From positions 248,001 to 312,000 of the forward strand of contig JANEZZ010000404.1 of assembly GCA_026122225.1 (NCBI GenBank): a DNA stretch of 64,000 nt, in the 5' to 3' direction. The notes under the pieces are model-generated. The model did not search any database, had not been told where the DNA came from, and saw only the letters and a program-made list of their open reading frames with translations. Position 1 is the stretch's first letter, and the number at the start of each line of letters is the position of its first letter. Source of the stretch: Heloderma charlesbogerti. Its lineage: Eukaryota; Chordata; Lepidosauria; Squamata; Helodermatidae. Position numbers and translations under genes: made by a program. Below are positions 10,900 to 22,290 of this stretch, one piece after another.

Positions 10900-11345
10900 A
10901 GTTTTTTACTTTTTGTTTTAGTCTTTGAGAAAAGGAAAATTTATGCATGCCCAGCACAAAATCTGGCAGGTTCAGTCAGCTCCATAGGGGCTGCCAGGTC
11001 CCCAAATTCCATGCACTTATGTGGAAGCACAAAAAAAATATAGCTCTTTACTTTGACAGATTTTCTTGAAAAAAGCAGATTTTACCTGTGGCTAGCACAA
11101 AAGCCACTGGACCTAACTGTCTGAACTTTGTCAGGCTCAGTCACCGCCATAGGAGCTACCAGTTCTCCAAATTTCATGTATTTATCATGCAAACTAAAAA
11201 AGTTATGGCTGTTTCTGTTTTCCAATGCAAGTCAATGGGACAATGTAAAATAATAGCAATTAGAGCAGCTCAAAAGATCCAGGCCACAGCTCAAAAGGAT
11301 CTAGGGCCCATGCCCAGGTGGACCCCCGCTTCACGACGCCCCTGT
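10900..11345. repeat. Unclassified repeat, two diverged tandem units
   Basis: Two units of about 150 bp share the order AGCACAAAA..., a TCAGTCA.C.CCATAGG block, GCTGCCAG/GCTACCAG and CCAAATT.CATG. The right edge (about 11315-11345) reads ACCCCCGCTTCACGACGCCC and is comparable with the GGGGCGTTGCTAGG at 7641-7654, so the two may be opposite ends of one larger, interrupted element. Confidence 0.45.
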
Positions 11346-11594
11346 TCTTATGTATTTATTATTAGCCTCAACAGGTGAATAATATTATTTCATTTAAAGA
11401 GTCCATTCTGGACCACTGATCGAAAATTCCCCTTCTACTTGAGAGCTTCTTCTGGAAGCCCAGTTGGGAGCTGGGCCCCAGTGAATTAAGAACAAGTTGT
11501 TTGTTGATTTGTTTAGCAGCCAAGCATCAGGCTGTGGGCAGGAAGAAAAATGCCCTTTTCCTTTGAAAAGGTTCCCCCTGTGCCCAACTGTTTC

Positions 11595-12472
11595 TTAGAA
11601 TCAAAGAATCATAGAATGGTAGGGTTTGAAGGGGCCTACCAGACCATCAAGTCCAACCCCCTGCTCAATGCAGGAATCTAAGTCAGAGGATCCCCGACAG
11701 GTGGCTGTCCAGCCTCGTCTTGAACGCCTCCAGTGGGGGAGAGCCCACCACCTCCCTAGGTCATTGGCTCCATTGTCGTATTGCTCTTACAGTCAGGACG
11801 TTTTTCCTGATGTTCAGCCAGAATCTGGCTTCCTGTCACTTGAGCCCATTAGTCCGTGTCCTGTACTCTGGGATGATCGAGAAGAGATCCTGGCCTTCCT
11901 CTCTGTAACAACCTTTCAAGTAGTTGAAGGGGGCTATCCTATCTCCCCTCAGTCTTCTCTTCTCAAGGCTAAACATGCCCAGTTCTTTCAGTCTCTCTTC
12001 ATAGGGTTTTGTTTCCAGGCCCCTGATCATCTTTGTTGCCCTCCTCTGAACCCTCTCCAGTTTGTCTGCATCCTTCTTAAAGTACGGTGCCCAGAACTGG
12101 ACACAGTACTCCAGATGAGGCCTAACCAGTGCTGAGTAGAGGGGAACTAGTACTTCCCAGGATCTGGAAGCTATGCTTCTATGAATGCAGGCAAAAAGAG
12201 CATTGGCCTTTTTTGCAGCCACATCCCATTGTTGGCTCATATTCACCTTGTGATCTACAACAATTCCAAGATCCTTCTTGCTTGTAGTGTTGTTGAGCCA
12301 AGTATCCCCCATCTTGTAACTGTGCATTTGGTTTCTTTTTCCTAGGTGCAGAACTTGGCATTTATCCCTATTAGATTTCATTCTGTTGTTTTCTGCTCAG
12401 TGCTCCAGTCTATCAAGATCACTTTGAATTTTGTTTCTGTCTCCCAAGGTATTGCTATCCTGCCCAATTTTG
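11595..12472 (-). mobile_element. CR1 LINE, 3' portion (copy A)
   Basis: This is an antisense CR1. At the left is the 3' terminal ATTCTATGATTC repeat, followed on the minus strand by the C-terminal part of ORF2 (reverse transcriptase tail, with motifs KCQVLHLGKRNQ, LVRPHLEYCVQFWAP, ERVQRRATKMI). An open minus frame of 181 codons survives at 11836-12381. It continues beyond the SINE at 12690-13425. Confidence 0.93.
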
Positions 12473-12690
12473 TGTCTTGGACTGGGACTTGGGAGATCCG
12501 GGTTCTAGTCCCCACTCGGCCATGGAAGCTCACTGGGTGACTTTGGGCCAGTCACACACTCTCAGCCCAACCCACCTCACAGGGTTGTTGTTGTGAGGAT
12601 AAAATGGAGAGGAGGAGGATAATGTAAGCCGCCTTGGGTTCCTTGCAAGAGGAAAAAAGGTGGGGTATAAATGCAGTAAATAAATAAATT
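12473..12690 (+). repeat. Sauria-type SINE inserted in CR1 copy A
   Basis: The body has GGGTTCTAGTCCCCACTC, CACTGGGTGACTTTGGGCC, TCACAGGGTTGTTGTTGTGAG and GTATAAATGCAGTAAATAAATA. It interrupts CR1 between the reverse-transcriptase FADD region and upstream sequence, with about 10 bases of CR1 apparently lost at the join. The 5' end of the SINE head is incomplete (no full box A). Confidence 0.85.
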
Positions 12691-13425
12691 TGTTCAGCAT
12701 TCCCTGCACCACCTCCTCCAAGTCATTAATAAAAATGTTGAAGAGCACTGAGCCCAGGACTGAGCTGTGTGGTACCCTGCTCGTTACCTCTCCCCAGTTT
12801 GAGAAGATCCTATTGATAAGCATTCTTTGAGTCCGATTCTGTATCCACCTGTGGATCCACCTGATCGTTGTTTCATCTAGCCCACTTTGAGCTAGTTTGC
12901 TCATCAGGATATCACGGGGCAAAGTTGAGGTATATTAAGTCCACAGCATCCCCACAGTCCACAAGGGAGGAGACCTGATCAAAAAATGAGATCAGATTCG
13001 TCTGGCAGGACTTGTTCTTGACAAATCCATGTTGGCTTCGAGCAATCACTGCATTGTTTTCAAGGTGCTTACAGATGGATTGCTTTATCATCTGCTCCAG
13101 AATTTTCCCAGGGATAGATGCCAGACTGACTGGTCTGTAGTTCTCAGGTTCCTCCTTTTTACCCTTTTTGAAGATAGGGACAACATTAGCCCTCCTCCAG
13201 TCATCTGGCACTTCACCCGTCCTCCAGGACTTCTCAAAGAGAATAGACAGTGGCTCCGAGAGCTCTTCTGCCAGTTCCTTTATGACTCTAGGATGCAGTT
13301 CATCTGGCCCTGGAGATTTGAACTCATTCAAAGTAATTAGGTGTTCCTTGACCATACACCTATCGATCTCAAGCTGCAATCCTGCCCCTTCAGCCTGTCC
13401 TGTACTTTGCCTTTGCCAGGGGGTT
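12691..13425 (-). mobile_element. CR1 LINE, reverse-transcriptase core (copy A, continued)
   Basis: The minus strand encodes the RT fingers and palm: FKSPGPDELHPRVIKEL, FEKSWRTGEVPDDWRRANV, FKKGKKEEPENYRPVSL and AVIARSQHGFVKNKSCQTNL. The frame is broken near 12910, where the palm motif A region (normally DFSKAFD) is garbled. Homology stops at about 13425, so the element is 5'-truncated. Confidence 0.93.
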
Positions 13426-14390
13426 TTCCTCCTTTTTGCCCGTTTTGAAGATAAGTTTTTTTTTTAAGTCGTAGTTTGGCAGACTGCTCATTCTGGCAAG
13501 CAAAATCGCTGCTGGGGCAAGAGGGAAGACATCAACCTCACTGCAAGAGAGAGCTCCTTTCAAAGGAATGGGTCAGAAATCGGAGTATCCACAGATAAAA
13601 ATGGTGGGGGAGAATATAGTAAGAAAGGAAGGGAGAGAGGGGAACTCATAATACTTTGCTTCATTTGTTTTCCTCCTAAACCAGATCTCAGCTGCAGCCT
13701 GTGTGGGCACACACCAGCCAACACACAACGCACAATTTAGTGGCCACACTAAACAGGGCAATGTGAGCCCTTGTAGGGGAGGATGTGGAGACCCCACAAA
13801 TTCTGCTTGTGGGGTCTCCACACATTTATTCATTTACTATTTAATATATTTCTGTCCCCCCTTTTTGAGCAGTCCCTCACAAGGCAGCCTGCAATAAAAA
13901 TGTTAACACACATAACAAAAAGCAACACCAGATTAAAAACATACTCATTTCACTTCTGTCTCTGGTAAACAGGTCTGGCAGGTTTTTATAGTGTTTCAAC
14001 CTGATCAGAGGCAACAGTGGCAGGGAAAGAATCATGTGTGTCCACCAGGAAAGCAACGCTTCTCTCAGTCTCCCGTTCTGCTCTCTTGAAAACAATTGTC
14101 TGTCTCCAAAATACCAGCTTTTATCAGCTTAAGCTGATACACCCATGATGTCCTTATCTGGACAAATCTGTTATCTATTTCTCGGGGCCCTCAATCTATT
14201 CCACAGATCCCTGTGCGTCCACTGGTGCCAACGGAAGCTTTTTTTCTGAGTTTTGTTGTCATGAAGAGGGCACGTTTCAAGGGTGATTGGAGTTGAGAAG
14301 GGAAGGGTTAACTCTCCCCTTCTCACATGCTGCAACCCCCACCCCCAAATCTCCCCTGCATGGCAATTAAGCTGGGGCAGGGAGTGCATT
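13426..14390. other. Unassigned DNA with a short LINE-tail-like piece
   Basis: 13830-13960 resembles antisense LINE tails of the type ATTTCTGTCCCCCC..GGCAGCCTGCAATAAAA (compare 44800-44960 and 60945-61075). The rest has no recognisable content. Open frames there have no domain I know. Confidence 0.4.
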
Positions 14391-14392
14391 GG

Positions 14393-14510
14393 TTTGGGAT
14401 GATCTGGGTCAGGGTGCAAATTAATTGAAGACCTTGTTTTACTTATAGATATAAATTCACAAATGCAGATTTTAGGCATATTTGGGTTTCCCAAATCTTG
14501 TAAGCGCCTA
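14393..14510 (+). repeat. Dispersed repeat, partner of 18345-18560
   Basis: CTGGGTCAGGGTGCAAATTA followed by ATTGAA is shared exactly with 18350-18376. Both then carry diverged AT-rich sequence with a CAGATTTTA motif and end close to GCC.AGCAACA or GCCCAACAAT. The class is unknown. Confidence 0.55.
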
Positions 14511-15160
14511 GCAACAACCCTGGCTACAATTATCCATGCTCTGGTAACCCCTTGTCTGGATTACTGCAATGCGTTTGTTATATGTGGCTCTCCCTTTGAA
14601 AACTTCACCTTGTCCAAAATAGGGCAGTGAGACTGTTAACAGGGACTGGTCGATATGAATATATTAGAGCAGGCTTTGTTTTCTGCACTGGCTTTTAGTC
14701 TCTTTCCAGGCCCAATTCAAAGTACTGATATAACTGTCAAAGACCTTAACAGTTCACCTCCTCCCATATATAACTAAGATCATCTCCAAAAGCCCTCCTC
14801 TGGGTGCCCCTGCCAAATGAGGTGAAGTGGGTCGCTATTAAGGGGAGGGCTTTTCCAGTGGTGGCACTTGGGTTGTGGAATGACCACCCCAGAGAAGCTC
14901 ACCTGGAACTTACATTGTGGTCTTTTTGGTGCCAGATGAAGTATGAAGGAAGACCTTTTTACTCTCACAGGCATTTTAGTCCTTTGGTTTTTGTTGTTCT
15001 TAAACTGTTATTATATTTTTAAATCTTTATGCTGCTGCTGGATTTTTCTTTGGTTTTTATACTGTAGTTTTAAATCTGTGTGTGATATAGTTTTATTGTA
15101 CTGTATTTTATGGTTTTAATTGCTGGGCAGTATAGAAATGCAATAAGTAAATACATATTT
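14511..15160 (+). repeat. L2-like LINE 3' end (older subfamily)
   Basis: It begins in the RT C-terminal region (CCTTGTCTGGATTACTGCAATG, the LDYCNA motif) and runs through the L2 3' UTR to a GGGCAGTATAGAAATGCAAT tail. Open frames are short and broken. Confidence 0.75.
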
Positions 15161-16367
15161 TTAGGTGTATCTACAAAGCAGCCATGTGCACTCTGAGAAA
15201 TGCGCTCCAGGGGGGCTTGCAATGCCACAAAGGATCCTGGAGCATGACCAAGAAGAATGTTGCACTAGCATGATCTGCAGCACGACAAGGGTTCATGGGG
15301 CACCCCTCTGAAGATGGTATGGTGCAGATACTATGGCATTGCACAATGTCTTGGGTCAGGCCTGAATGCAGAGGTCACCTTCCTTTGTATTCTCACAGAT
15401 CTCAAAGTCTCATAATGAATCTCAAGGTCTCATAATGAATGGATTTTGGTGAAACTTAAGATCAGGTCATCATCAGTTTTACAGCAGAACATGAGCAGAA
15501 AAAGAATACTATTTATGTAATATGTCTCTTCCTGCCAGCTGGTGCTTGAAAAACAGAACATTTTAACACAATAAAAGCACATTACTATAATCTACTTTAA
15601 ACCCATTTTTAAGAAGGAGGAAATGAGTGAAGAGGAAAGTTACACGTAGGAAGTCGCACAAGAGGTCACCTTCCAAAAACAATCTGGGAATCAAACTGGG
15701 CCAGTCTTTATCCATTTCCTTAGTGGAAGAGATGTGCATGCATGCTCATTACACATGACAACACATGGAATTCATACAATTTCCCACATGGAATGTGCCC
15801 TCAGCTTGCATTAGATATAGCCAACAGTTAGAAACGGATGTCTACTCAGCTGAATCTACTTTTTATTCTTGTCATTTGAGGATTAACATATAAAAATGGT
15901 TTGTCCCCATTCAACACCACCATTTCTACACAAAGCAGCTTATAATAAAATCTCAACAGGAAGAGGAAGAAACTGCATCATTTTATTCTGCCCAGAAAGG
16001 TGTAGGGGGGTGCTACAGTCTGATTAACTGGACAAAAGTCTCATCCTTCTCGACACATTTTTAAGGTGCAGGAAAACCCAGAGCTCTTAGTTCACCCCTA
16101 TGCACTCCATCCCCCATGCCCACAGGCAAAACACCTCACTGGACTGAATGCGAGCATTTTGATTCACTTTGGAGGGAGAAAGATGCATCCCCAGAAGACA
16201 CTGTGCCTATTCTTTGACCCCTTACAATGGGTCAGTCAGGCTTGATGAAAGAGGGGCAATAACTGAAGAACTGTACCAGGTCCCCTAAGCTCAGAGCCAT
16301 CCTTTCAGACAACAGAGAAAGGTACTGATACATGATAAGCAAAAAATATCAAAAAAAATTCATATCT
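15161..16367. other. Unassigned non-coding DNA with a small tandem duplication
   Basis: At about 15397-15441 a unit of about 20 bp (ATCTCAA.GTCTCATAATGA) is duplicated in tandem. Otherwise there is AT-rich unique-looking DNA with no recognisable gene or repeat. Confidence 0.45.
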
Positions 16368-17850
16368 GTTGTTGTTGTTGTTCAGTCGTTAAGTCGTGTC
16401 CGACTCTTCGTGACCCCATGGACCATAGCACGCCAGGCCTTCCTGTCCTCCGCTCTCTCCCGGAGTGTGCTCAAGTTCATCTTCATTGCATCGGTGATGC
16501 TATCTAGCCATCTCATCCTCTGCCGTCCCCTTCTCCTTTTGCCTTCAGTTTTTCCCAGCATCAGGGTCTTTTCCAGAGAGCTCTCTCTTCGCCTTAGGTG
16601 GCCAAAATATTTGAGCTCCAGCTTCATTATCTGTCCTTCCAGTGAGCACTCCGGGTTGATTTCCTTTAGGATGGACTGATTTGACCTCCTTGCAGTCCAG
16701 GGGACTCGTAAGAGTCTTCTCCAGCACCACAGTTCGAAAGCATCAATTCTTCGGCGCTCAGCCTTCCTTATAGTCCAGCTCTCACAGCCATACATTACTA
16801 TTGGGAAAACCATAGTTTGAATATGCGGACCTTTGTCGGTGAAGTGATGTCTCTGCTTCTTACTGTGCTGTCTAGGTTTTCCATAGCTTTCCTCCCAAGG
16901 AGCAAGCATCTTTTAATTTCATGGCTACAGTCACCGTCTGCAGTGACTGTAGCCATGCGGAGCCCAAGAAAATAAAATCTGTCACTGCTTCCATTTCTTC
17001 CCCTTCTATATGCCAGGAAGTGATGGGGCCAGATGCCATGATCTTAGTTTTTGTAATGTTGAGTTTCAAACCAGCTTTTGCACTCTCCGCTTTCACCCTC
17101 AACAAGAGGCTCTTGAGATCCTCTTCGCTTTCTGCCATTCGGGTGGTATCGTCTGTGTATCTGAGGTTGTTGATAATTCTCCCGGCAATCTTAATTCCGA
17201 CCTGTGATTCATCCAACCAGCATTTCTCATGATGTATTCTGCATGTAAGTTAAATAAGCAGAGCGACAATATGCAGCCTTGTCGTACTCCTTTCCCAATT
17301 TGGAACCACTCGGTTGTTCCATGTCTGGTTCTTACTGTTGCTTCTTGACCCTCGTACAGGTTTCTCAGGAGACAGGTAAGGTGATCTGGTACTCCCATCT
17401 CTTTAAGAATTTGCCACAGTTTGTTGTGATCCACACAATCAAAGGCTTTAGCATAGTCAATGAAGCAGAAATAGACGTTTTTCTGGAATTCTCTTGCTTT
17501 CTCCATGATGCAGCGAATGTTGGCGATTTGATCTCTAGTCCCCCTGCCTCTTTGAAACCCCGCTTGTACTTCCGGTAGTTCTCGGTTCACATACTGCTGA
17601 AGCCTAGCTTGTAGGATTTTGAGCATCACCTTGCTGGCATGTGAAATAAGCGCAACTGTACGGTAGTTTGAACATTCTTTGGCATTGCCCTTCTTTCGAA
17701 CTGGAATGTAAACTGACGTTTTCCAGTCTTGTGGCCACTATTGAGTGTTCCAAATTTGTTGGCATATTGAGCGCAGCACTTTAACAGCATCATCTTTTAG
17801 GATTTTAAATAGCTCAGCTGGAATACTGTCATCTCTGCTAGCTAGCCTTG
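16368..17850 (-). mobile_element. BovB (RTE) LINE, 3' part, 5'-truncated
   Basis: The 3' end lies at the left at a (GTT)n GTTCAGTCGT motif. On the minus strand the frame gives RT and C-terminal motifs: ELPEVQAGFQRGRGTRDQIA, FIDYAKAFDCVDHNKLWQ, GVRQGCILSLCLFNLHAEYI, then the tail MYGCESWTIRKAERRRIDAF and WTARRSNQSILKEINPE. The catalytic YADD motif reads YTDD at about 17149-17160, a substitution in the active-site block. Several frameshifts are present, so it is a dead copy. Homology to the longer copy at 35587-38145 is lost at about 17850. Confidence 0.95.
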
Positions 17851-20800
17851 TCTTCTGTACAGAGTACAAGTGATGCGGCAAATACAATCCTCACAAAATT
17901 CTACTGGCAGACACAACGGAGGCGTATCAACATCATGTAAAGAAGGTGTAACACGAACATGAGAATTTCCAGAGGGGTAGCAGCTGTGTTAGTCTGTTGC
18001 AGGAAAAACAGCATGAATCCAATACTGCATAAACCTTGGTGGACTGCAATCCAGGTCTGCAGACCAGGAAAGCTTAAGCCATAACAAACGTGATCATCTT
18101 TAAGGTGCCTCAAGACTTTCTCTTGTTTAAACATGAGACTGTAGCTAGAACTCTGGATAAGGATTACAAAGCACAACTACAAGAGTGGTGAACCAAAAAC
18201 CTAGAAAGAAATCGCTTAGAAGCTGACACAACTGAAGAACCTAACCCAAGTACAAGCTAAAAGTGGAATGCTTAAGCTGAAATCCACACCCACCTCCATA
18301 AACAGGGTTGTTGCTTGTCCTGGGGCTGTGGCCCTGAATCTATTGCGATGACCTGGGTCAGGGTGCAAATTAATTGAAAAATTTATTTGATTTGAGATGA
18401 TTTGGATGAGAAATTAACTGACTGGCTTTGTCACCAGTGAAATTTAAATAAATCCTAGTAATTATTCTAATATATTTTGCATACATAGATCTAATAACCA
18501 GATTTTACACAGATTTGTGTCCTATGGGTTTGGACCTCAAATATTTTAATTGCCCAACAATGCCCCTGCCTAGAAGTAAGCCCCACTGAGTTCAATTGAA
18601 CTAGGTTCTGAGAAGATATGCATAGAACTGCATGGCTGGAGTACAGAAACTCTAAACTTTCTGCGTGGACTTAACTTTCCATCTAGAAAACAGCCCACAA
18701 CACATCGAGAAACCAGCAGGAAGTAGATGAATAAGATGAGTAACAAAGTCATGTTTGGATGTTGTGATTGGCAGAATCCATCATGCATTTTTGGAGCTGC
18801 AGTGGAGGCTGGTACTAGGCCTTGGAGGCTAATGCCCTCTCCCTCCTTCAATAAGGAGTGATCGCAAGCTACGGTGTATCCCTTATGGAGGAAGAAAGCG
18901 ACACCTCATGTGTCCTGCTTTCTGCCTGCAGAAGAACCAAAGGTAACCTATCACTTTCCAACCATATATCCATCCCATTTTCTTCTTCACTGCCAGCTTC
19001 AGGTCATACGCTCTGTATGCCCCCCACCCTTGTTGCCAGTGCAAGAACCACTGTTCACCAGGCCAGCTTCAGTCAAAAGCCTTTGTTAGAAAGTAAAAGT
19101 CCTCTTTTTTTCATGCAGCTTACAAAAGAAAAGGAAAAGGGAAACCTGGTATTCCAAAGGCTGTTCCACCTGGGTCTTTTTAGGAAGCAGTTTGACTGGA
19201 TCAGCAAACAGCTACACAGATGCATTTATGCCACTGAAGGGGCACATTTTTACGTAACACGTTTCTTCTCTAAGTTTTACGTTCACGTTACTCATGATTC
19301 CCCCCAGTATGAAATCAGGCAAACTCCCACCTGATTCATATTTGGCATCAGTCGCCATCCCTATGTTGCTCTGCCCAACAGAGAACATCACTGCAAGATC
19401 TCCCCCGCCAGTGCTGGCTCTGGGTTTTCGAGGGCCCTTGGGCAAAACGTCCTGAGTGTGCCCCTTCCTCAGCAAGCCTGCCTCCTTCCCTCCATTGTCA
19501 CCAGCTGCTATTGCTCCTCATCTTCTCTCTCACCACGGCTACCGCCTGCTTGCCTACCTAGCACGTGGGCAGAGGCACCTGCTCCTCCCCCTCCCCATCA
19601 CTGCTGTCTGGACCAGAGCGAGAGGCAGCTGAACAAGCAGACTGCGGCAATGAAGAGGAACAGCAAGTCCAGGGAGGTCTTGTCAGTGGGCCCTTGCTGG
19701 AGTGTGGGCCCTTGGCAAGTGCCCAACCATGCCACCCCTTGACACCAGACCTATTCCCCACATTTGTAAGCCAACATGTCTGTTTCAGGCTGTTGGTGAT
19801 GATTTCAGAATGGAGCTCCATGCAGTCTTGTACATGGATTCAGAACGTGTTCCGCTACCTTGGGATCATGCACTTCCAATGCTCAGTTTTGAGAAACCAA
19901 AGGCCTGGTCCATGCACACACATTCATTGTCTGATGATGACCAAAGCCACAAAGAAGAACTTACATCTGTGAAGACATCAATCCACAGGCATAATGCCCC
20001 AGGCAGAACTTTCATTTCTCTCCCCCTGTCCCCCAGTCACCTCAAGCACACAATGCCTTTCAAGTCTGCTGCAAGTTAAGCGGTCCAAGATTAAATGTGA
20101 AAAAATCAAGTGATTCACCAACCAGGCCTTGATGACTGGCCATTGACTGCTTGGACTACCTCCACTGAGACACCTCGTGCCTGAAGCAATATGACTGTGC
20201 TGTGATATTAAATCTGTGGTGGTCCATTCTGAGATGCAAGTTGATGTTGCAACACTCAATGCTGCATTAATCAAGTGACAAAAGACATACACAAGTGTGT
20301 TACCAGCCCCAAACCATCATGGGACAATTCTTCCTCACTGGCTGTGCAGACCTAAATGTTGCTGCAATTGGCATTCGCACTACCCAGTCAGCACACTGTG
20401 CTTCAGCCTCCCCCACCCTTCTCATGTTGCCATACCAACCATCTTCACCAGCCCAGTTCCAACTAGTGTTTCCCTCAGCAACGTGAAGCACCAGTTCCCT
20501 TTCGCTTCTCGCCATCAATGCGTCTCTTTGGGAACAGGCATAGGCAAGCAGACACTGAACGTTCCTAGGAGACACAAAATTGTCAATATTTGCTGACTTG
20601 TTTTCATGCCTCCAATGGAAACTTACAGACGGAGAGGAAGCCTATGAATGGAGTCAGGATGAACAAAGGAGCAGGCGGTTCTATCTCCTGGTACATTCCC
20701 AGCCAGAGAAAGGTCTGATTTCTGCATTGGCTGGCTTGATCACATCAATTTCTGGTTGTGCCTGATTTCAGTAACTACAAGATCAGAGGCTGCCATTCAA

Positions 20801-22058
20801 AGTCACCACGGATTGAATTAAGCATTAGATGAGATTTGTTTTCTACTTATCCCCCCACTTTAAATAAGATCTACCACTGTGTTCTGCATCAGTGTGTGTG
20901 TGTGGGGGGGGGAGTATAAACTTTCCCTCCCGCTAGGCTACAGGATCAGATCCTCTGCTCTGGGAACCTTCCCCCAACCTCTGATATGTGGAGACTCTCT
21001 AACCCTGTGTTGTTCATGCAACATGTCTGAACAACACAGGCTCTGTTCAGGCCTTGAGGTGAACTCATGGAAGTTGGGGCACAGAGGGCCCCAAAGTGTG
21101 ATTCACTCTCCATTCCACATGTTCATATCTCCAGATTTCTCACCACAGTAGTTGTAGTGTAGTGAAGGAAATGCACTCTGCACCTCCCCAGGGACATTTC
21201 CATTTATCCATATTTCATTGGTTCCAGCAATTGGGCCCTAGCACTGAAAATGCCAGGTCTGAGCAGACCTGAAATTCCAGGGCAGAGCTCTAGCAAGCCC
21301 TGCAGCTTTCTGTCCACTGCTCCACGCTTACAGCATGGGGAGCTACTTGTTCTGCAGATCCCTTTCTAGTGGCACACCTGCACTCCTCCTCTGGCACAAC
21401 CCAGTGTGGTCTGCAGAACTGAATGAACAGATAAGCAGCTGTCACCCCCAGTTTAGGCTGCAATCTCACAAGCTTTTGCCATTTTTTACTCAGGAGATTT
21501 CCTCTAATGAGTTTCATCAATAGATGTACCTTCATGCTGGGGGATTCCAGGTAACTAGGGATATTTTTAGCACCTGTGCCATCATTACCAGGTTGAAGAG
21601 GATTACACAGCATGCTCATAGGTGACATCTCAACAACCTTCAGCCCAACTAGAGTGTTGCAGCAAGTCTCTGCTAGCTGCCTGAGGTCATCACTTTGGTG
21701 CACCCTGGAGTCAAAAATTATACCCCTCAGTACCGTCATTTATTCTGTTCCTTTTAGGGAGGAGGAAGGGGCTATACAGAAGACCCCCACCTCACCCGGC
21801 CCCAGTCACACACACAAACCACTGCAAGATCTGCTTAGCTTCTTTATGGATTCTCAGATTTCTCCAAACTCTGCTCACCCATTTTCAAATCTATACACTC
21901 AACCATAAGGTCTAGAAACTTGTTTAAAAAAAACAGAGATTTTAAGGATATATCATCTTTTGTGCGTGACACTACGCTCCATGCCTGTTCAATTGCAGAA
22001 GTTCAGGATATGCACCACCATAACTCTAAACTGTTGCCATCACAGTGCAAGGGTACCT
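17851..22058. other. Repeat-poor stretch without a recognisable gene
   Basis: Except for the dispersed repeat at 18345-18560, I recognise no transposable element over about 4 kb. Open frames are at 18858-19334 (+, 158 codons), 19565-19972 (+, 135), 19702-20079 (+, 125) and 21290-21739 (-, 149). None has a motif I can name, and adjacent frames overlap on both strands. If the minus-strand gene starting at 26.1 kb has exons in this window, this is the most plausible place, but I cannot point to one. Confidence 0.4.
18345..18560 (+). repeat. Dispersed repeat, partner of 14393-14510
   Basis: It shares the CTGGGTCAGGGTGCAAATTA block and the later CAGATTTTA.CA.ATTTG.GT motif with 14393-14510, but is longer in the middle. 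The class is unknown. Confidence 0.5.
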
Positions 22059-22290
22059 GGGCAGCTTCCAGACAGAGGACTCCTAGCACTATCAATTAGA
22101 AGGCATGATGGAACTATTCCATCTTTTTCTCCTTAATGGATTTTCTGCGATAAAAAAAAGATGAATTAAGCAGTGGGAAAACATGGAAGGGTTACAAGTA
22201 GAAGACAACACCATCTGGACCCTGAGTAAAATTCCATGTATGAGGCAGGGCAATGGCACCATAAAGGCCTCAAATGGGTCTTGGCCCATT
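22059..22290 (+). mobile_element. MITE family B copy (diverged)
   Basis: It starts GGGCAGCTTCCAGACAGAGG, has an internal TTAATGGATTTTCTGCGATAA stem and AAAACATGGAAGGGTTA, and ends near ATAAAGGCCTCAAATGGG. The left end corresponds to the 13-bp terminal repeat of the intact copy at 6838-7046; the right end is eroded. Confidence 0.7.

Noticed and set aside
20896..20912. (GT)n followed by a guanine run as a regulatory or Z-DNA element
   Set aside because: Only about six GT units; too short to claim anything.
21290..21739. 149-codon minus-strand frame
   Set aside because: No recognisable domain, no flanking splice sites I could defend, and an overlapping plus-strand frame; not enough for a gene call.
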